A DNA stretch of 64,000 nucleotides from an uncultured Rhodospirillaceae bacterium (GTDB lineage: Bacteria; Pseudomonadota; Alphaproteobacteria; Rhodospirillales; Magnetospirillaceae): contig CAIUSV010000044.1 of the NCBI GenBank assembly GCA_903901915.1, forward strand, positions 1 through 64,000. The letters run 5' to 3'. The position numbers and the translations under genes were made by a program. The notes below the pieces were generated by a model. The model was not told the origin of the DNA, searched no databases, and saw only the letters and a list, made by a program, of their open reading frames with translations. Position 1 is the stretch's first letter. Every line of letters begins with the position of its first letter. Positions 43,311 through 54,873 of the stretch are shown one piece after another.

Positions 43311-44257
43311 AAGCCATGGTGATCGATGCATTCGGCGGCCCCGAGGCCATGCATATGGCCGACATTCCCACTCCCGTCCCCGCTTCCGGCGAGGTGCTGA
43401 TCCGCATCCGCGCCACCAGCGTCAATCCGGTGGAGTGGAAGATCCGCGACGGCCACCTGTCCCGGCTGTTCCCCTGCTCGTTCCCGCTGATCCTGGGCTG
43501 GGACGCCGCCGGCACCGTCGCCGCGATGGGCGAAGGCGTCACCGGCTTTTCCCCGGGCGACAGGGTGTGGTCGTACTGCCGCAAGCCGGACATCCAATGG
43601 GGCACCTACGCCGAATACGTCACCATGGCGGCCGAATCGGTGGCACCGATGCCGGCCGTCCTGTCCTTCGCCCAGGCATCGACCATTCCCCTGGTCGGGC
43701 TGACCTCGTGGCAGTCTCTGTTCGACGTCGGCGCCATCCGCCCCGGCCAATTCGTGCTGATCCATGCCGGCGCCGGCGGCATCGGCAGCCTGGCGATACC
43801 GCTGGCCAAGTGGGCGGGCGCGACGGTGATCGCCACGGCGCGGACGGTCAATCACGACTATGTGCGGGGCCTGGGCGCCGACCACGTCATCGACTACACC
43901 GCCCAGGACTTCGTCGCCGCCACCAAGGCCATCGCCCCCGAAGGCGTCGACATGGCCTTCGGCACCGTCGGCGGCGAGGTGCTGACACGCAGCTACGCGG
44001 CGGTCAGGCGGGGCGGCATTCTGGTCTCCGTCACCGACCGCATCGACGCCGATCGGGCCGAACGCCACGGCATCCGCGTCGCCTATGTCTTCGTCGCCCC
44101 CAACGGCCAGCAGTTGCGCCGTCTCGCCGCCCTGGTGGACGGTGGCACCCTGCGACCGCCCGAGATCGAGGAAATGCCCCTAGACCGTGCCGCCGAGGCG
44201 CTGGAACGCAACAAGCTGGGCCATGTCCGCGGCAAGATCGTGCTGAACGTCGGGTAG
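43307..44257 (+). CDS. Zinc-free MDR alcohol dehydrogenase / quinone oxidoreductase-like protein
   Basis: A 316-residue MDR-family enzyme. N-terminal groES-like fold (MKAMVIDAFGGPEAM, SVNPVEWKIRDG) and a Rossmann domain with the GAGGIGSLAIPLAKWAGA nucleotide motif. The zinc-ligand residues of true alcohol dehydrogenases are absent, so NADPH-dependent reduction of a quinone or enone is likely. ATG 43307 overlaps the ligase stop (ATGA) behind CAGGAGG, so both are co-translated. Confidence 0.92.
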   Translation: MKAMVIDAFGGPEAMHMADIPTPVPASGEVLIRIRATSVNPVEWKIRDGHLSRLFPCSFPLILGWDAAGTVAAMGEGVTGFSPGDRVWSYCRKPDIQWGTYAEYVTMAAESVAPMPAVLSFAQASTIPLVGLTSWQSLFDVGAIRPGQFVLIHAGAGGIGSLAIPLAKWAGATVIATARTVNHDYVRGLGADHVIDYTAQDFVAATKAIAPEGVDMAFGTVGGEVLTRSYAAVRRGGILVSVTDRIDADRAERHGIRVAYVFVAPNGQQLRRLAALVDGGTLRPPEIEEMPLDRAAEALERNKLGHVRGKIVLNVG

Positions 44258-44265
44258 AGACGCCA

Positions 44266-45927
44266 CTACACGCGAACCAGATGGACCTCGGTAATCGGCT
44301 TCTTGCCGTGGCTGTCCCGCAGCGAGCGGCGCACCGCCAGACGGGCGGCCTCCCGCACCACGCCGTCATCACGCCGGGCCTTGAGCGGCAATTCCTCGAC
44401 GGCATCACGCACCGCCTCGACCACCACCTCGTGCTCCTCGGCCTCGTGGGCGGAATCCAGCAGGCCCAGCGCGGTCAGCTGGGGATCGCCCAGCAGCCTG
44501 CCCGCCTTGTCCAGCACCACCGTCACCACCGCCGAGCCGTTGAACACCATGCGGCGGCGATTGCGCAGAATCTCCGAATCCAGACGGACGATGCGGGGAC
44601 CGTCCTGACACAGCCGGCCGGTGGCGACGTGGTCCACCACCTCGGCGGGACCAGGCGCCAGCCGCAGCACATCGCCATTGACGATTTCCACCGCCTCGGC
44701 GACGCCGCATGACCGGGCCAGCCTTGCGTGCTCCTGGAGGTGGCGGGCTTCGCCGTGAACCGGCACCGCGATCCGTGGCCGCACCAGCCGGTACATCTCC
44801 TGCATGTCCTCGCGGGCGGGATGGCCGGAGACGTGGACGAACTCGTCCTTCTCGGTCACCACCTCGACGCCCAGGCGGACCAGTTCATTTTGAAGGTGAT
44901 AGATCGGCTTCTCGTTGCCCGGAATGATGCGCGACGAGAAAATCACCACGTCGCCCTTGCCCAAGGTCACATGGGGATGGTCGCCCGAGGCGATGCGAGC
45001 CAGCGCCGCCCGTGGTTCGCCCTGGCTGCCGGTACAGATGTACAGCACCTTGTCCTTGGGCAGATAGCCGGCGTCATGCTCGGTGAGGAACGGCGGCAGA
45101 TCGGACAGATAGCCGTTTTCCCGCGCCGCCTTGTCGATGCGCCACAGCGACCGCCCGACCAGGGCGACGTTGCGGTCATTGGCCGCCGCCGCCACGGCGA
45201 TGCTTTCCAGCCGCGCCACGTTGGTGGCAAAGCACGATACCGCCACCCGACCATCGTAGCGCCCCAACAGACCGATCAGGCTGGCCCGCACCTGGGATTC
45301 CGAGCCGGTATGCCCCCGGCTGAAGACATTGGTGGAATCGCCGACCAGCGCCAGCACCCCCTCCTTGCCGGCACGGCGAAGCGCCTCGAAGTCGGTGGGC
45401 AGCCCCAGCAGCGGGTCGGGATCGAACTTCCAGTCGCCGGTATGGATCACCGTGCCGACCGGCGTGCGGATGGCCAGCACATTCGGTTCGGGAATGGAAT
45501 GAGTGACCGAGATCATTTCGATATCGAACGGACCGGCGGTGAAGCGCGAGCCCAATTCAACTACATTGAGAGGCACCCGCCCCTGCAAGCCGGTCTCGTG
45601 TAGCTTGTTGCGCAGGATCGAGGCCGAGAACGGAGTTGCCCACACCGGACAGCCCAACCGCTCCCACAGGTACTGAATCGCCCCCAGGTGATCCTCGTGG
45701 CCGTGGGTCACCACCAGCCCGACCAGATCGTCACGCCGCTCGGCGATCCACTCGGGATCGGCCATCACCACGTCGATCATCGGCATGGTGTCGTCGCCGA
45801 ACGACACTCCCAGATCCACCATCAGCCACTTGCCGCCGAAACCGTACAGCGACAGGTTCATACCAATCTCACCCGCGCCCCCAAGCGGCAGGTAGACAAG
45901 CTCGGCCCCCGATCCGGTCAGGTTCAT
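44266..45927 (-). CDS. rnj: Ribonuclease J
   Basis: A 553-residue metallo-beta-lactamase/beta-CASP nuclease. Metal motif [10 protein letters not shown], later [21 protein letters not shown], beta-[18 protein letters not shown] and [13 protein letters not shown]. RNase J combines 5'-exonuclease and endonuclease activities in rRNA and mRNA processing and is typical of alphaproteobacteria. It is the last gene of the nuo-birA-coaX-rnj run and overlaps coaX by 4 nt. Convergent with the MDR enzyme gene. Confidence 0.95.
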   Translation of the reverse strand: MNLTGSGAELVYLPLGGAGEIGMNLSLYGFGGKWLMVDLGVSFGDDTMPMIDVVMADPEWIAERRDDLVGLVVTHGHEDHLGAIQYLWERLGCPVWATPFSASILRNKLHETGLQGRVPLNVVELGSRFTAGPFDIEMISVTHSIPEPNVLAIRTPVGTVIHTGDWKFDPDPLLGLPTDFEALRRAGKEGVLALVGDSTNVFSRGHTGSESQVRASLIGLLGRYDGRVAVSCFATNVARLESIAVAAAANDRNVALVGRSLWRIDKAARENGYLSDLPPFLTEHDAGYLPKDKVLYICTGSQGEPRAALARIASGDHPHVTLGKGDVVIFSSRIIPGNEKPIYHLQNELVRLGVEVVTEKDEFVHVSGHPAREDMQEMYRLVRPRIAVPVHGEARHLQEHARLARSCGVAEAVEIVNGDVLRLAPGPAEVVDHVATGRLCQDGPRIVRLDSEILRNRRRMVFNGSAVVTVVLDKAGRLLGDPQLTALGLLDSAHEAEEHEVVVEAVRDAVEELPLKARRDDGVVREAARLAVRRSLRDSHGKKPITEVHLVRV

Positions 45928-46706
45928 TCCGTCGCCAATCCGGCGTTACGGCGGTGGATCTCCAACAGGCCGCGCAAGGTGAGGTCGGCGTCCAGCGCCT
46001 CGATCACCTTGGTGGCCTCGGCGAACAGCGGCGCTAGGCCGCCGGTGGCGACCACCAGCATTTCCGAGCCGAACTCCTCCTTGATGCGGCGGATCAGCCC
46101 TTCGATCAACCCGACATAACCCCAGAAAATGCCCGACTGCATCGCCGGCACCGTGGCGCGGCCGATCACCTGCTTGGGCCGTCCGATGGCGACGCGCGGC
46201 AACTTGGCAGCGGCCATGTGCAGCGCCTCCAATGACAGGTTGATGCCCGGGGCGATGGCGCCGCCGCAGTAATTGCCGTCGCCGTCGACCACATCGAAGG
46301 TGGTGGCGGTGCCGAAATCGATGACGATCAGCGGCCCCTTGTAATATTTGTGCGCCGCCACGGCGTTGACCAGGCGGTCGGCGCCCACTTCCTCGGGGCG
46401 GTCGAGCAGCACCGACAGGCCGAGATAAACCCCGTCATCGCCCACCACCAGCGGTTCGCAATGGAAATAGCGCCGGCACAGCGTCTTCAGCCCGAACACC
46501 ATGGCCGGCACCACGCTGGCGATGATGGCCGCGGTGATGTCTTGGCGGTTCAGCCCCTCGATGGTCAGCAACTGGGCCAGCCACACCCCCAACTCGTCGG
46601 CGGTGCGCTCGGTATCGGTCGAGGCGCGCCACTCGCCGCGGCGCTGGTCGCCGTCATAGACGGCGAAGACGATATTGGTGTTGCCCGAATCGATGGCAAG
46701 CAGCAT
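45924..46706 (-). CDS. coaX: Type III pantothenate kinase
   Basis: A 260-residue ASKHA-fold kinase for the first step of CoA synthesis. The phosphate loop [16 protein letters not shown], the G-A-D-R-L-V-N motif and the [13 protein letters not shown] motif mark CoaX. Its stop overlaps rnj by 4 nt; its start is 12 nt after birA. Confidence 0.95.
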   Translation of the reverse strand: MLLAIDSGNTNIVFAVYDGDQRRGEWRASTDTERTADELGVWLAQLLTIEGLNRQDITAAIIASVVPAMVFGLKTLCRRYFHCEPLVVGDDGVYLGLSVLLDRPEEVGADRLVNAVAAHKYYKGPLIVIDFGTATTFDVVDGDGNYCGGAIAPGINLSLEALHMAAAKLPRVAIGRPKQVIGRATVPAMQSGIFWGYVGLIEGLIRRIKEEFGSEMLVVATGGLAPLFAEATKVIEALDADLTLRGLLEIHRRNAGLATE

Positions 46707-46718
46707 GAAACGACTCCG

Positions 46719-47465
46719 TCAGGCTCCCGGAAAGAACACATCGCCGGCCAGAATACGCCGCCGGCCGGCTTCCCCCTGATCCAGCAGCAGGGCGCCTTCC
46801 TCGTCAAGGCCGGCGAATACCCCGGCCAACGTCTCCGCCTCCAGCCGCACCACCACCTGCGCGCCCACTCCCCGCGCCCGCTTGATCCATTCGTGGCGGA
46901 TCGGGGCGAAACCGGATTGGCGCCACACCTCCAGCCACGGGACGAAGCGGCGGCAAATCGCCGTCAGCACCTCGGGCACCCCGCCGGTCCACCCCACCTC
47001 GGCCAGGGCAACCGCCGCATAAAGGCTTTGGCCCGGCGGCGGGGCGCGCTCGACGTCAACCCCCAGTCCCAGAACCAACCAGCCGTCACCGGCGGCTTCC
47101 AGCAGCATGCCGGCGACTTTCTTGCCGTTACACAGCACGTCGTTAGGCCACTTGCAGCGAAATTCGGCGGCGGTCACCAGATCTTCAAGCCCCTCGGCAA
47201 CCGCCAGCGCGGCGGCAAAGCCGATTTGCGCGGCCTCGGCCAGGGGGCGATCCAGCCGGATCAGGATCGAAGCGTGCAGGTTGCCCGCCGGGCTTTCCCA
47301 ATGACGGCCGCGCCGACCGCGACCGGCGGTCTGAGTTTCGGCGGAAATCACCAGAAGATCGGCGGCGGTGCCGTCAGACACCAGCCGCCGCGCTTCGTCA
47401 TTGGTACTGCCGACACTGCCCAGCCGGATATGGCGGCAGGGCGGCGGCGGCTTGCCAGCGATCAT
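46719..47465 (-). CDS. birA: Biotin-[acetyl-CoA-carboxylase] ligase
   Basis: A 248-residue biotin ligase without the N-terminal HTH, so not a repressor. Motifs: [25 protein letters not shown] (biotinyl-AMP loop), [19 protein letters not shown]. It activates biotin and attaches it to carboxylases. Its ATG overlaps the nuoN stop by 4 nt. Confidence 0.95.
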   Translation of the reverse strand: MIAGKPPPPCRHIRLGSVGSTNDEARRLVSDGTAADLLVISAETQTAGRGRRGRHWESPAGNLHASILIRLDRPLAEAAQIGFAAALAVAEGLEDLVTAAEFRCKWPNDVLCNGKKVAGMLLEAAGDGWLVLGLGVDVERAPPPGQSLYAAVALAEVGWTGGVPEVLTAICRRFVPWLEVWRQSGFAPIRHEWIKRARGVGAQVVVRLEAETLAGVFAGLDEEGALLLDQGEAGRRRILAGDVFFPGA

Positions 47466-48925
47466 CCGGCGGCGGGAAACAGCACCGCCGCCGCCGCCTT
47501 GGCGCTGATCACCAACGGTCCGGGAAGGAAAGTGAAGGCCAGAACCACCAGGGTAGCCACCGCCATCACCACGCCCATGGCACGGCCGACCGGGCGGTCG
47601 AACGCTTCGGCGGCTTCATCAAAATACATCACCTTGATGATGCGCAGGTAGTAATAGGCGCTCACCACCGAGGACAGCACGCCCAGGATGGCCAGGGTGT
47701 ACATGTGGGCCTCGATCGCCGCCATGAAGACGTAGAACTTGCCCCAGAACCCCGCCAGCGGCGGAACACCCGCCATGGAGAACATCAGCACCGCCATCAC
47801 CACGGCCATGGCCGGATTGGTCTTGGACAGACCGGCCAGATCGTCGATGCCTTCCAGCATGCGGCCCTTTTGGCGCATGGACAGTATGACGGCGAACACA
47901 CCGACATTCATGAACAGGTAGATCGCCAGATAGATCAGCACGCCCTGGATACCCAGGTCGGACCCCGACGCGATGCCCACCAGCATGAAGCCCACATGGC
48001 CGATGGCGCTATAAGCCATCAGTCGCTTGATATTGCTTTGTACGATGGCGGCAAAGGCGCCGACGAACATCGAGGCGATGGACAGGAAAGTCACCACCTG
48101 GCGCCACTGGTCGGCAAGCTCGCCGAACGGACCGGTCAGGACGCGGGTCAGCAGGCACATCGCCGCGATCTTGGGCGCCACCGCGAAGAACGATGTCACC
48201 GGGGTCGGAGCGCCTTCGTAGACGTCAGGCGCCCACATGTGGAACGGCACCGCCGAGATCTTGAACGACAGCCCCGCCAGCACGAACACCAGACCGGCGA
48301 TGACGCCGAAATTAACCGCCGTCCCATGGCCGTGGCCGTCGGCGAAGACCTTGGCCAACCCCTCGAACGAGGTGGTGCCGACAAAGCCGTACAGCAGCGA
48401 GGCGCCGTACAGCAGCATACCCGACGCCAGCGCGCCAAGGACGAAGTACTTCAACCCCGCTTCGGTGGCGCGATGGTTGTCGCGGTGATAGGCCGCCAGC
48501 ACATACAGCGACAGGCTTTGCAGTTCCAGGCCGAGGTAAAGCGACATGAAGTCGTTGGCCGAAACCATCATCATCATGCCCAGCGTGGCGAACAGTACCA
48601 GCACCGGATACTCGAAGCGCCCGATCTGCTCCTTCTCAAGGAAGGGCAGCGACATGGCGCAGGTCATGGCCGAAGCCAGCAGGATCAGCGCCTTGGCGAA
48701 ACCGGAGAACCGGTCGGCGACGAAGGCGCCGTTGAAGGCAAGGTGACGGTCGGCGCCCAGCGACGACACCAGCACCATGGCCGCCGCCAGGACCAGGATG
48801 GTAAGCACCGAGATCGGCCGCGTATTGTCCTCCTTGCGGAAGACGCCGAGCATCAGCAGCGCCATTCCGGCGATGGCGACGAACACTTCCGGCAGCACCG
48901 GGACGAGGTCGAGAGTCTGAATCAC
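47462..48925 (-). CDS. nuoN: NADH-quinone oxidoreductase subunit N
   Basis: A 487-residue antiporter-like proton-channel subunit with about 14 helices. I use GTG 48925 behind GGGAGA ([16 protein letters not shown]); the ORF-track start is 21 codons early. Channel motifs: [46 protein letters not shown] and [19 protein letters not shown]. Last nuo gene, overlapped by birA. Confidence 0.96.
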   Translation of the reverse strand: MIQTLDLVPVLPEVFVAIAGMALLMLGVFRKEDNTRPISVLTILVLAAAMVLVSSLGADRHLAFNGAFVADRFSGFAKALILLASAMTCAMSLPFLEKEQIGRFEYPVLVLFATLGMMMMVSANDFMSLYLGLELQSLSLYVLAAYHRDNHRATEAGLKYFVLGALASGMLLYGASLLYGFVGTTSFEGLAKVFADGHGHGTAVNFGVIAGLVFVLAGLSFKISAVPFHMWAPDVYEGAPTPVTSFFAVAPKIAAMCLLTRVLTGPFGELADQWRQVVTFLSIASMFVGAFAAIVQSNIKRLMAYSAIGHVGFMLVGIASGSDLGIQGVLIYLAIYLFMNVGVFAVILSMRQKGRMLEGIDDLAGLSKTNPAMAVVMAVLMFSMAGVPPLAGFWGKFYVFMAAIEAHMYTLAILGVLSSVVSAYYYLRIIKVMYFDEAAEAFDRPVGRAMGVVMAVATLVVLAFTFLPGPLVISAKAAAAVLFPAAG

Positions 48926-48938
48926 GTCGGCATCTCCC

Positions 48939-50453
48939 TCAGCGCACCGCCACCGACAGGCCGTCATGGGCGGCCCTGGCGAGCTCATAATTGTCGATCA
49001 GCTTGGCCACCGAGGCGTGGATCGGCTCGATGAAGGTCGACGGGTACACGCCCATCCAGATCACCACCACGATGAGGGGCACGAACACCGCCACCTCGCG
49101 CAGGTCGAGGTCGAGGATGGTCTTCAAATCCTCGCGCACCAAGCGGCCAAAGACCACCCGGCGGTAGAGGTACAGCATGTAGGACGCTCCGAGCACCAGA
49201 CCGGTGGCGGCGAAGAACGACACCCAGGTGTTGACCTGGAAGACGCCCAGCAGCACCAGGAACTCGCCGACGAAGCCAGAGGTTCCGGGCAGGCCGACCG
49301 AGGCCAGGGTGAACAGCATGAACACCGCCGCGTATTTCGGCATCCGCTCGGCCAGACCGCCGTAACGGCCGATCTCGCGGGTGTGCATGCGGTCGTAGAC
49401 CACGCCGACGCACAGGAACAGCGCGCTGGCGACGATGCCGTGCGACAGCATCTGGAAGATGGCGCCCTCGACCGCCTGGGTGGTCATGGCGAAGATGCCG
49501 ATGGTGACATAGCCCATGTGGGCCACCGAGCTGTAGGCGATCAGCTTCTTCATGTCCTCCTGCACCAGCGCCACCAGCGAGGTGTAGATCACCGCGACGA
49601 TGGACAGGGTGTAGACCAGGGGAGTGAAGTAGATCGACGCCTCGGGCATCATCGGCACCGAAAAGCGCAGGAAGCCGTATCCGCCCATCTTCAGCAGCAC
49701 GCCCGCCAGGATCACCGAACCGGCGGTCGGCGCCTCGACGTGGGCGTCGGGCAGCCAAGTATGGACCGGCCACATCGGCACCTTCACCGCGAACGAGGCG
49801 AAGAACGCCAGCCACAGCCACTGCTGCATGGCGAAGGGGAACGAATGCGCCATCAGCGACGGGATGTCGGTGGTGTGAGCCTCGAAGTACATGGCCAGCA
49901 TGGCCAACAGCATCAGCACCGAGCCGAGCAGGGTGTAGAGGAAGAACTTGAACGCCGCGTATACCCGCCGGCGACCGCCCCACACGCCGATGATGATGAA
50001 CATCGGGATCAGCACGCCCTCGAAGAACAGGTAGAACAGCACCAGATCAAGGGCGCAGAACATGCCCACCATCATGGTTTCCAGCACCAGGAAGGAAATC
50101 ATGTACTCCTTCACCCGCACCTTGACGCTGCCGAAGGTCGACAGGATGCACAAGGGCGTCAGGAAGGTGGACAGCAGCACGAACCACATGGATACCCCGT
50201 CCACGCCCATGGAATAGGCGATGGTGGTGCCAGGGAACCAGTTGGCGGTTTCCTTGAACTGGAAGTCGGGGGAGGCGCCGTTGAACTTGCCCCAGACGAA
50301 CAGGGAAACGATGAAGGTTGCCGCCGAGGTCAGCAGCGCCACGCTGCGGGCGTTCCTCGTCACCACCTCGGCTTCGCCGCGAATGGTGAGGATGAACAAC
50401 GCGCCGAGTAGCGGCAGGAACGTCGTCAGCGAGAGAAGTGGCCAGTCGTTCAT
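48939..50453 (-). CDS. nuoM: NADH-quinone oxidoreductase subunit M
   Basis: A 504-residue antiporter-like membrane subunit. Motifs: [61 protein letters not shown] and [19 protein letters not shown] hold the proton-path Lys, Glu and His residues. It starts 18 nt after nuoL and is 13 nt before nuoN. Confidence 0.97.
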   Translation of the reverse strand: MNDWPLLSLTTFLPLLGALFILTIRGEAEVVTRNARSVALLTSAATFIVSLFVWGKFNGASPDFQFKETANWFPGTTIAYSMGVDGVSMWFVLLSTFLTPLCILSTFGSVKVRVKEYMISFLVLETMMVGMFCALDLVLFYLFFEGVLIPMFIIIGVWGGRRRVYAAFKFFLYTLLGSVLMLLAMLAMYFEAHTTDIPSLMAHSFPFAMQQWLWLAFFASFAVKVPMWPVHTWLPDAHVEAPTAGSVILAGVLLKMGGYGFLRFSVPMMPEASIYFTPLVYTLSIVAVIYTSLVALVQEDMKKLIAYSSVAHMGYVTIGIFAMTTQAVEGAIFQMLSHGIVASALFLCVGVVYDRMHTREIGRYGGLAERMPKYAAVFMLFTLASVGLPGTSGFVGEFLVLLGVFQVNTWVSFFAATGLVLGASYMLYLYRRVVFGRLVREDLKTILDLDLREVAVFVPLIVVVIWMGVYPSTFIEPIHASVAKLIDNYELARAAHDGLSVAVR

Positions 50454-50471
50454 GTGACGTCTTCCTCGTCG

Positions 50472-52403
50472 TCAGCGCGCGTTGAAAATGTACCAGGTCA
50501 CGAACACCGCCACGCCGATCAGCATGGCGAAGGCGTAGTGGTAGATGAAGCCGCTTTGCAGCCGCGCCACCCGCCGCGCCATCCCCCGGGTCGCCGCCGC
50601 GACCCCGTCGGGGCCGCAACCGTCGATCAGGGCGCCGTCGCCGCCCAGCCACAAGCCGCGGCCGAGACGGAAGGCCGGCTTGACGAACAGGGTGTCGTAC
50701 AACTCGTCGAAGTACCACTTGTTCAGCAGGAAGCGGTAGATGCCCTGGAAGGCACCCGCCAGCGCCACCGGCAGGGCGGGTACCAGCGAGTAGAACAGAT
50801 AGGCCAGGGCGATGCCCGACACCGCCACCACCGTCGGCAGCAACGCCACCCATTCCGGAACATGGTGGGCGTTCTCCAGCGACGGATGCGCCGCCGTCAC
50901 CAGGATGGAATGCCCCCAGAACTCGTGGATACCATGGCCGACAAACAGCTCGTGGCCCAGCCAGCCGGCGAACACCGCACCCGTCGCCAGGAATAGCAGC
51001 GGCAGCAGCATCACCGCCGGGCTTTCGTGGACGTGGGCCATCACATGCTCGTCGGCGCGGGGACGGCCGTGGAACGTCAGCAGCAGCAGCCGCCAGGAAT
51101 AGAACGCCGTCAGGAAGGCGGCCGAGATGCCCATCCAGTAGGCACCCTGCCCGACCACCGTGTGCGAGGCCCAGGCCGCCTCCAGGATGGTGTCCTTGGA
51201 GTAGTAGCCGGCGAAGAACGGAATGCCGGCCAGGGCCAACGACCCGATCCACATCAGCGCCCAGGTCACTTTGACGTGCTTCCAGATGCCGCCCATCTTG
51301 CGGATGTCCTGCTCGTCGCTCATGGCGTGGATCACCGAACCGGCGCCGAGGAACAGCAGGGCCTTGAAGAAGGCATGGGTCATCAGGTGGAAGATCGCCG
51401 CCTGATAGGCCGATACGCCGATGGCGAAGAACATGTAGCCCAACTGCGAGCAGGTCGAGTAGGCGATGATCCGCTTGATATCGTTTTGCACGCAGCCCAC
51501 CGTCGCCGCGAAAATCGCGGTAGCGGCACCGACCACGGTCACCACGCTGAGCGCGGTATCGGAGAACTCGAACAGCGGGCTCATGCGGGCCACCATGAAC
51601 ACGCCGGCGGTCACCATGGTGGCGGCGTGGATCAAGGCGGAAACCGGCGTCGGACCCTCCATCGCGTCGGGCAGCCATGTGTGCAGGCCGAGCTGGGCCG
51701 ACTTGCCCATGGCGCCGACGAACAGCAGCAGGCAGCAGATGGTGATGGCGTGCCACTCGACGCCGAAGAAGGTCACGGTGGCATTGGCCTTATCGGGCGC
51801 CGCGGCAAAGATGGCGTCGAAGCCGACGCTGTCGAACAGGAAGAAAATGCCGAAGATGCCCAGCGCGAAGCCGAAATCACCCACCCGGTTGACCACGAAC
51901 GCCTTGATGGCGGCGGCGGAAGCCGACGGCTTCTCGTACCAGAAGCCGATCAGCAGGTAGGATGCAAGACCGACGCCTTCCCAGCCGAAGAACATCTGGA
52001 CCAGATTGTCGGCGGTCACCAGCATCAGCATGAAGAAGGTGAACAGGGACAGATAGCTCTGGAAGCGCTGGATGCACGGGTCATGGGCCATGTAGCCGAC
52101 CGAGTAGACATGCACCGCCGCCGACACCCAGGTGACGACGATCAGCATGACCGCGGTCAGGGTATCGACCTTCAACGCCCAGGTGACGTTGACCGAGCCG
52201 GACTGAATCCAGTTCATCAGCGCGATGGTCTCGGGCTGGCCGCCCAACGCCACCTTGGCGAAGGTCACCCCCGCCAGCGCGGCGGAAGCCAGCAGCAGCC
52301 CGCAGGTGACCAGCTGGGCCCCGCGCTTGCCGATGAAGCTGCCGAACAGACCGGCGATGGCAGCTCCCAGCAGCGGCAGGAATACGGTCGCGATGGTGAT
52401 CAT
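50472..52403 (-). CDS. nuoL: NADH-quinone oxidoreductase subunit L
   Basis: A 643-residue subunit with the antiporter core and the C-terminal long lateral helix. Motifs: FFGWEGVGLASYLLIGFWYEKPSA, GKSAQLGLHTWLPDAMEGPTPVSALIHAATMVTAGVFM and IKRIIAYSTCSQLGYMFFAIG. Full length. It begins 6 nt after nuoK. Confidence 0.97.
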   Translation of the reverse strand: MITIATVFLPLLGAAIAGLFGSFIGKRGAQLVTCGLLLASAALAGVTFAKVALGGQPETIALMNWIQSGSVNVTWALKVDTLTAVMLIVVTWVSAAVHVYSVGYMAHDPCIQRFQSYLSLFTFFMLMLVTADNLVQMFFGWEGVGLASYLLIGFWYEKPSASAAAIKAFVVNRVGDFGFALGIFGIFFLFDSVGFDAIFAAAPDKANATVTFFGVEWHAITICCLLLFVGAMGKSAQLGLHTWLPDAMEGPTPVSALIHAATMVTAGVFMVARMSPLFEFSDTALSVVTVVGAATAIFAATVGCVQNDIKRIIAYSTCSQLGYMFFAIGVSAYQAAIFHLMTHAFFKALLFLGAGSVIHAMSDEQDIRKMGGIWKHVKVTWALMWIGSLALAGIPFFAGYYSKDTILEAAWASHTVVGQGAYWMGISAAFLTAFYSWRLLLLTFHGRPRADEHVMAHVHESPAVMLLPLLFLATGAVFAGWLGHELFVGHGIHEFWGHSILVTAAHPSLENAHHVPEWVALLPTVVAVSGIALAYLFYSLVPALPVALAGAFQGIYRFLLNKWYFDELYDTLFVKPAFRLGRGLWLGGDGALIDGCGPDGVAAATRGMARRVARLQSGFIYHYAFAMLIGVAVFVTWYIFNAR

Positions 52404-52409
52404 CCGCTT

Positions 52410-52721
52410 CTACCCCTTGAGCTGGCTGACTTCTTCGACCGCGATGGTACCGCGGTTGCGGAAGAAGATGACGACGATGGCCAGACCGATGGCGGCTTCA
52501 GCCGCCGCCACCGTCATGATGAACATGGCGAACACCTGACCGACCAGGTCGTTCAGATAGGACGAGAACGCCACCAGATTGAGGTTCACCGCCAACAGCA
52601 TCATCTCGATCGACATCATGATGATGATGATGTTCTTGCGGTTGATGAAGATGCCGAACACCCCCAGCGTGAAGATGATGGCGGCAACCGTCAGATAATG
52701 GGACAGACCGATCTCGAACAT
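52410..52721 (-). CDS. nuoK: NADH-quinone oxidoreductase subunit K
   Basis: A 103-residue three-helix subunit. ATG 52719-52721 shares one base with the nuoJ stop; the ORF-track start reaches back into nuoJ in another frame. Motifs: [34 protein letters not shown] with the conserved Glu of the proton path, and [13 protein letters not shown]. Confidence 0.96.
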   Translation of the reverse strand: MFEIGLSHYLTVAAIIFTLGVFGIFINRKNIIIIMMSIEMMLLAVNLNLVAFSSYLNDLVGQVFAMFIMTVAAAEAAIGLAIVVIFFRNRGTIAVEEVSQLKG

Positions 52722-53329
52722 CAGATGCCCCTCCCCGACTGGACCTTGCGCAGTACCGCCGATTTGGCCGTGCGCGCCACCTGATCGGCGATGACCTGCT
52801 TGCGAACCCCGGTGCGGGACCGATGGGTCAACAAAATGGTGCCGATCATCGCCACCAGCAGGATCAGTCCCGACGCCTGGAACATGTAGACGTAGTTGGT
52901 ATAGATCAGCTTCCCCAGCGCCACGATATTGGTGGCTTGATCGATGGTCGGCGTCGGCGCCCGGATCAGCGCCTCGACATCGGGGGCAAAGGCCCAGCCG
53001 CCGACCATGGCCAGCAGCTCCACCAACAGCACCACCGCGATCAACGCCCCGGTGGGCAGGTATTGCAGGAAGCCCTCGCGGAACTGGACCTGATTGATGT
53101 CGAGCATCATCACCACGAACAGGAACAGCACCGCCACCGCGCCGACATAGACCACCACCAGCACCATGGCGAGGAACTCGGCCCCCAGCAGCAGGAACAA
53201 CCCCGCCGAGTTGAAGAAGGCGAGAATCAGCCAAAGTACGGAATTCACCGGGTTGCGTGCCGAGATGACCATCACCCCGGCCCCTACCACGATGGCAGAG
53301 AACATGTAGAAGATCAGAGCCGTGAACAT
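52721..53329 (-). CDS. nuoJ: NADH-quinone oxidoreductase subunit J
   Basis: A 202-residue five-helix membrane subunit: [50 protein letters not shown] and [18 protein letters not shown] with the pi-bulge region. It lies 15 nt after nuoI and overlaps nuoK by one base. Confidence 0.96.
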   Translation of the reverse strand: MFTALIFYMFSAIVVGAGVMVISARNPVNSVLWLILAFFNSAGLFLLLGAEFLAMVLVVVYVGAVAVLFLFVVMMLDINQVQFREGFLQYLPTGALIAVVLLVELLAMVGGWAFAPDVEALIRAPTPTIDQATNIVALGKLIYTNYVYMFQASGLILLVAMIGTILLTHRSRTGVRKQVIADQVARTAKSAVLRKVQSGRGI

Positions 53330-53344
53330 GCCTCGTCCCCTAAA

Positions 53345-53833
53345 TCAGCGGTAGGGCGCGTCGGCGGCGATGCGGTAGGCCAATTCGACCTCCCAGCGGT
53401 CGCCGTTGGCGAGCAGTTTGGACTTGTTGTACATGAGCTCCGCCCGGGTCTCGGTGGCGTACTCGAAGTTCGGCCCCTCGACGATGGCGTCCACCGGGCA
53501 CGCCTCCTGGCAGAAGCCGCAGAAGATGCACTTCGTCATGTCGAGGTCGTAGCGCCGCGCCCGGCGCGACCCGTCCGCCCGCGGCTCCGGCTCGATGGTG
53601 ATGGCCTGGGCCGGACATACCGCCTCGCAAAGCTTGCAGGCGATGCAGCGTTCCTCGCCGTTGGCATAACGGCGCAATGCATGCTCGCCGCGGAAGCGGG
53701 GCGACAACACACCCTTTTCATAGGGGTAGTTGATGGTCACCGGCGGCTTGAAGAAATAACGCAGCGTCACCGCCAAGCCCTGAAACAGCTCGTACAGGAA
53801 GAACGCGCGCGCGGTGCGGTCGATGAACGACAT
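53345..53833 (-). CDS. nuoI: NADH-quinone oxidoreductase subunit I
   Basis: A 162-residue peripheral subunit carrying clusters N6a and N6b. Two C-x2-C-x2-C-x3-C-P motifs are seen: [16 protein letters not shown] and [16 protein letters not shown]. The N-terminal amphipathic helix is normal. Confidence 0.97.
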   Translation of the reverse strand: MSFIDRTARAFFLYELFQGLAVTLRYFFKPPVTINYPYEKGVLSPRFRGEHALRRYANGEERCIACKLCEAVCPAQAITIEPEPRADGSRRARRYDLDMTKCIFCGFCQEACPVDAIVEGPNFEYATETRAELMYNKSKLLANGDRWEVELAYRIAADAPYR

Positions 53834-53844
53834 CAGTCAGGCTC

Positions 53845-54873
53845 CTATCCCTGATTCGGCAGCCAACCGAACGCGGTCAGCACGCTTGCGGTCAGAACCA
53901 GCCATATCAACGAGAACGGCAGGAATACCTTCCAGCCCAGGCGCATCAACTGGTCGTAGCGATAACGCGGGAAGGTGGCTCGCACCCACAGGAAGATGAA
54001 CATCACGAAGCAGATCTTGAGGAACAGCCACAGCGGCCCCGGGATCATATTGAACGGCGCGATGTCGAACAGCGGCAGCCACCCGCCCAGGAACAGAATG
54101 GAGGTCATCGCCCCCATCAGCAGCATGTTGGCGTACTCGCCCAAAAAGAACAGGGCGAAGGCCATGGCCGAGTATTCGACGTTGTAGCCGGCCACCAGTT
54201 CCGCCTCGGCCTCGGGAAGGTCGAAGGGCGAGCGATTGGTCTCGGCCAGGCCGGAAATCAGGAAGATGAAGAACATCGGCAGGTGCGGGATGATGAACCA
54301 CATCTTCTTTTGCGCCAGCACCACGTCGGAGAGGTTCAGCGACCCCACCGTCAGCAGCACCGAGATCAGCACGAAGCCGATGGAGACCTCGTAGGACACC
54401 ATCTGCGCCGCCGACCGCAGGCCGCCGAGGAAGGCGTACTTTGAGTTGGAGGCCCAACCGGCCATGACGATGCCGTACACCCCCATGGACGAGATGGCGA
54501 AGATGTAAAGGATGCCGACGTTGATGTCGGCCAGCACCATGCCCTGATCGAACGGGATCACCGCCCACGCCACCAGCGCCAGGAAGAAGGTCAGCATCGG
54601 CGCGCCGATGAAGATCACCGGGTTGGAGTTGGTCGGAAGCACCGTCTCCTTGACGAACAGCTTGAGGCCGTCCGCCATGGGCTGCAGCAGCCCGAGCGGC
54701 CCAACCGTGTTGGGTCCCTTGCGCAGCTGCATGGCACCGATCACCTTGCGCTCGGCATAGGTGAGGTACGCCACCGCGATCAGCAGCGGCAAGACGATGG
54801 CGACGATCTGAACGACGATTACGATCAGACGCCAGACGAAGGGGGGCAGCAGCCCGGCCAGAAGGTCAACCAT
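53845..54873 (-). CDS. nuoH: NADH-quinone oxidoreductase subunit H
   Basis: A 342-residue subunit at the quinone site. Start ATG 54873, overlapping nuoG by 8 nt; the ORF-track start is inside nuoG. Motifs: [33 protein letters not shown]-like loop here [18 protein letters not shown], and [27 protein letters not shown] with the acidic quinone-cavity residues. Confidence 0.97.
   Translation of the reverse strand: MVDLLAGLLPPFVWRLIVIVVQIVAIVLPLLIAVAYLTYAERKVIGAMQLRKGPNTVGPLGLLQPMADGLKLFVKETVLPTNSNPVIFIGAPMLTFFLALVAWAVIPFDQGMVLADINVGILYIFAISSMGVYGIVMAGWASNSKYAFLGGLRSAAQMVSYEVSIGFVLISVLLTVGSLNLSDVVLAQKKMWFIIPHLPMFFIFLISGLAETNRSPFDLPEAEAELVAGYNVEYSAMAFALFFLGEYANMLLMGAMTSILFLGGWLPLFDIAPFNMIPGPLWLFLKICFVMFIFLWVRATFPRYRYDQLMRLGWKVFLPFSLIWLVLTASVLTAFGWLPNQG

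Noticed and set aside
42269-44257. 662-codon plus-strand ORF across the CoA ligase and MDR genes
   Set aside because: It starts in another frame inside the ligase and only shares the MDR gene end; the true genes have ribosome sites and domains.
50047-51756. 569-codon minus ORF overlapping nuoL and nuoM
   Set aside because: Alternate frame of the two real nuo genes, Arg/Gly/His-rich and without membrane segments.
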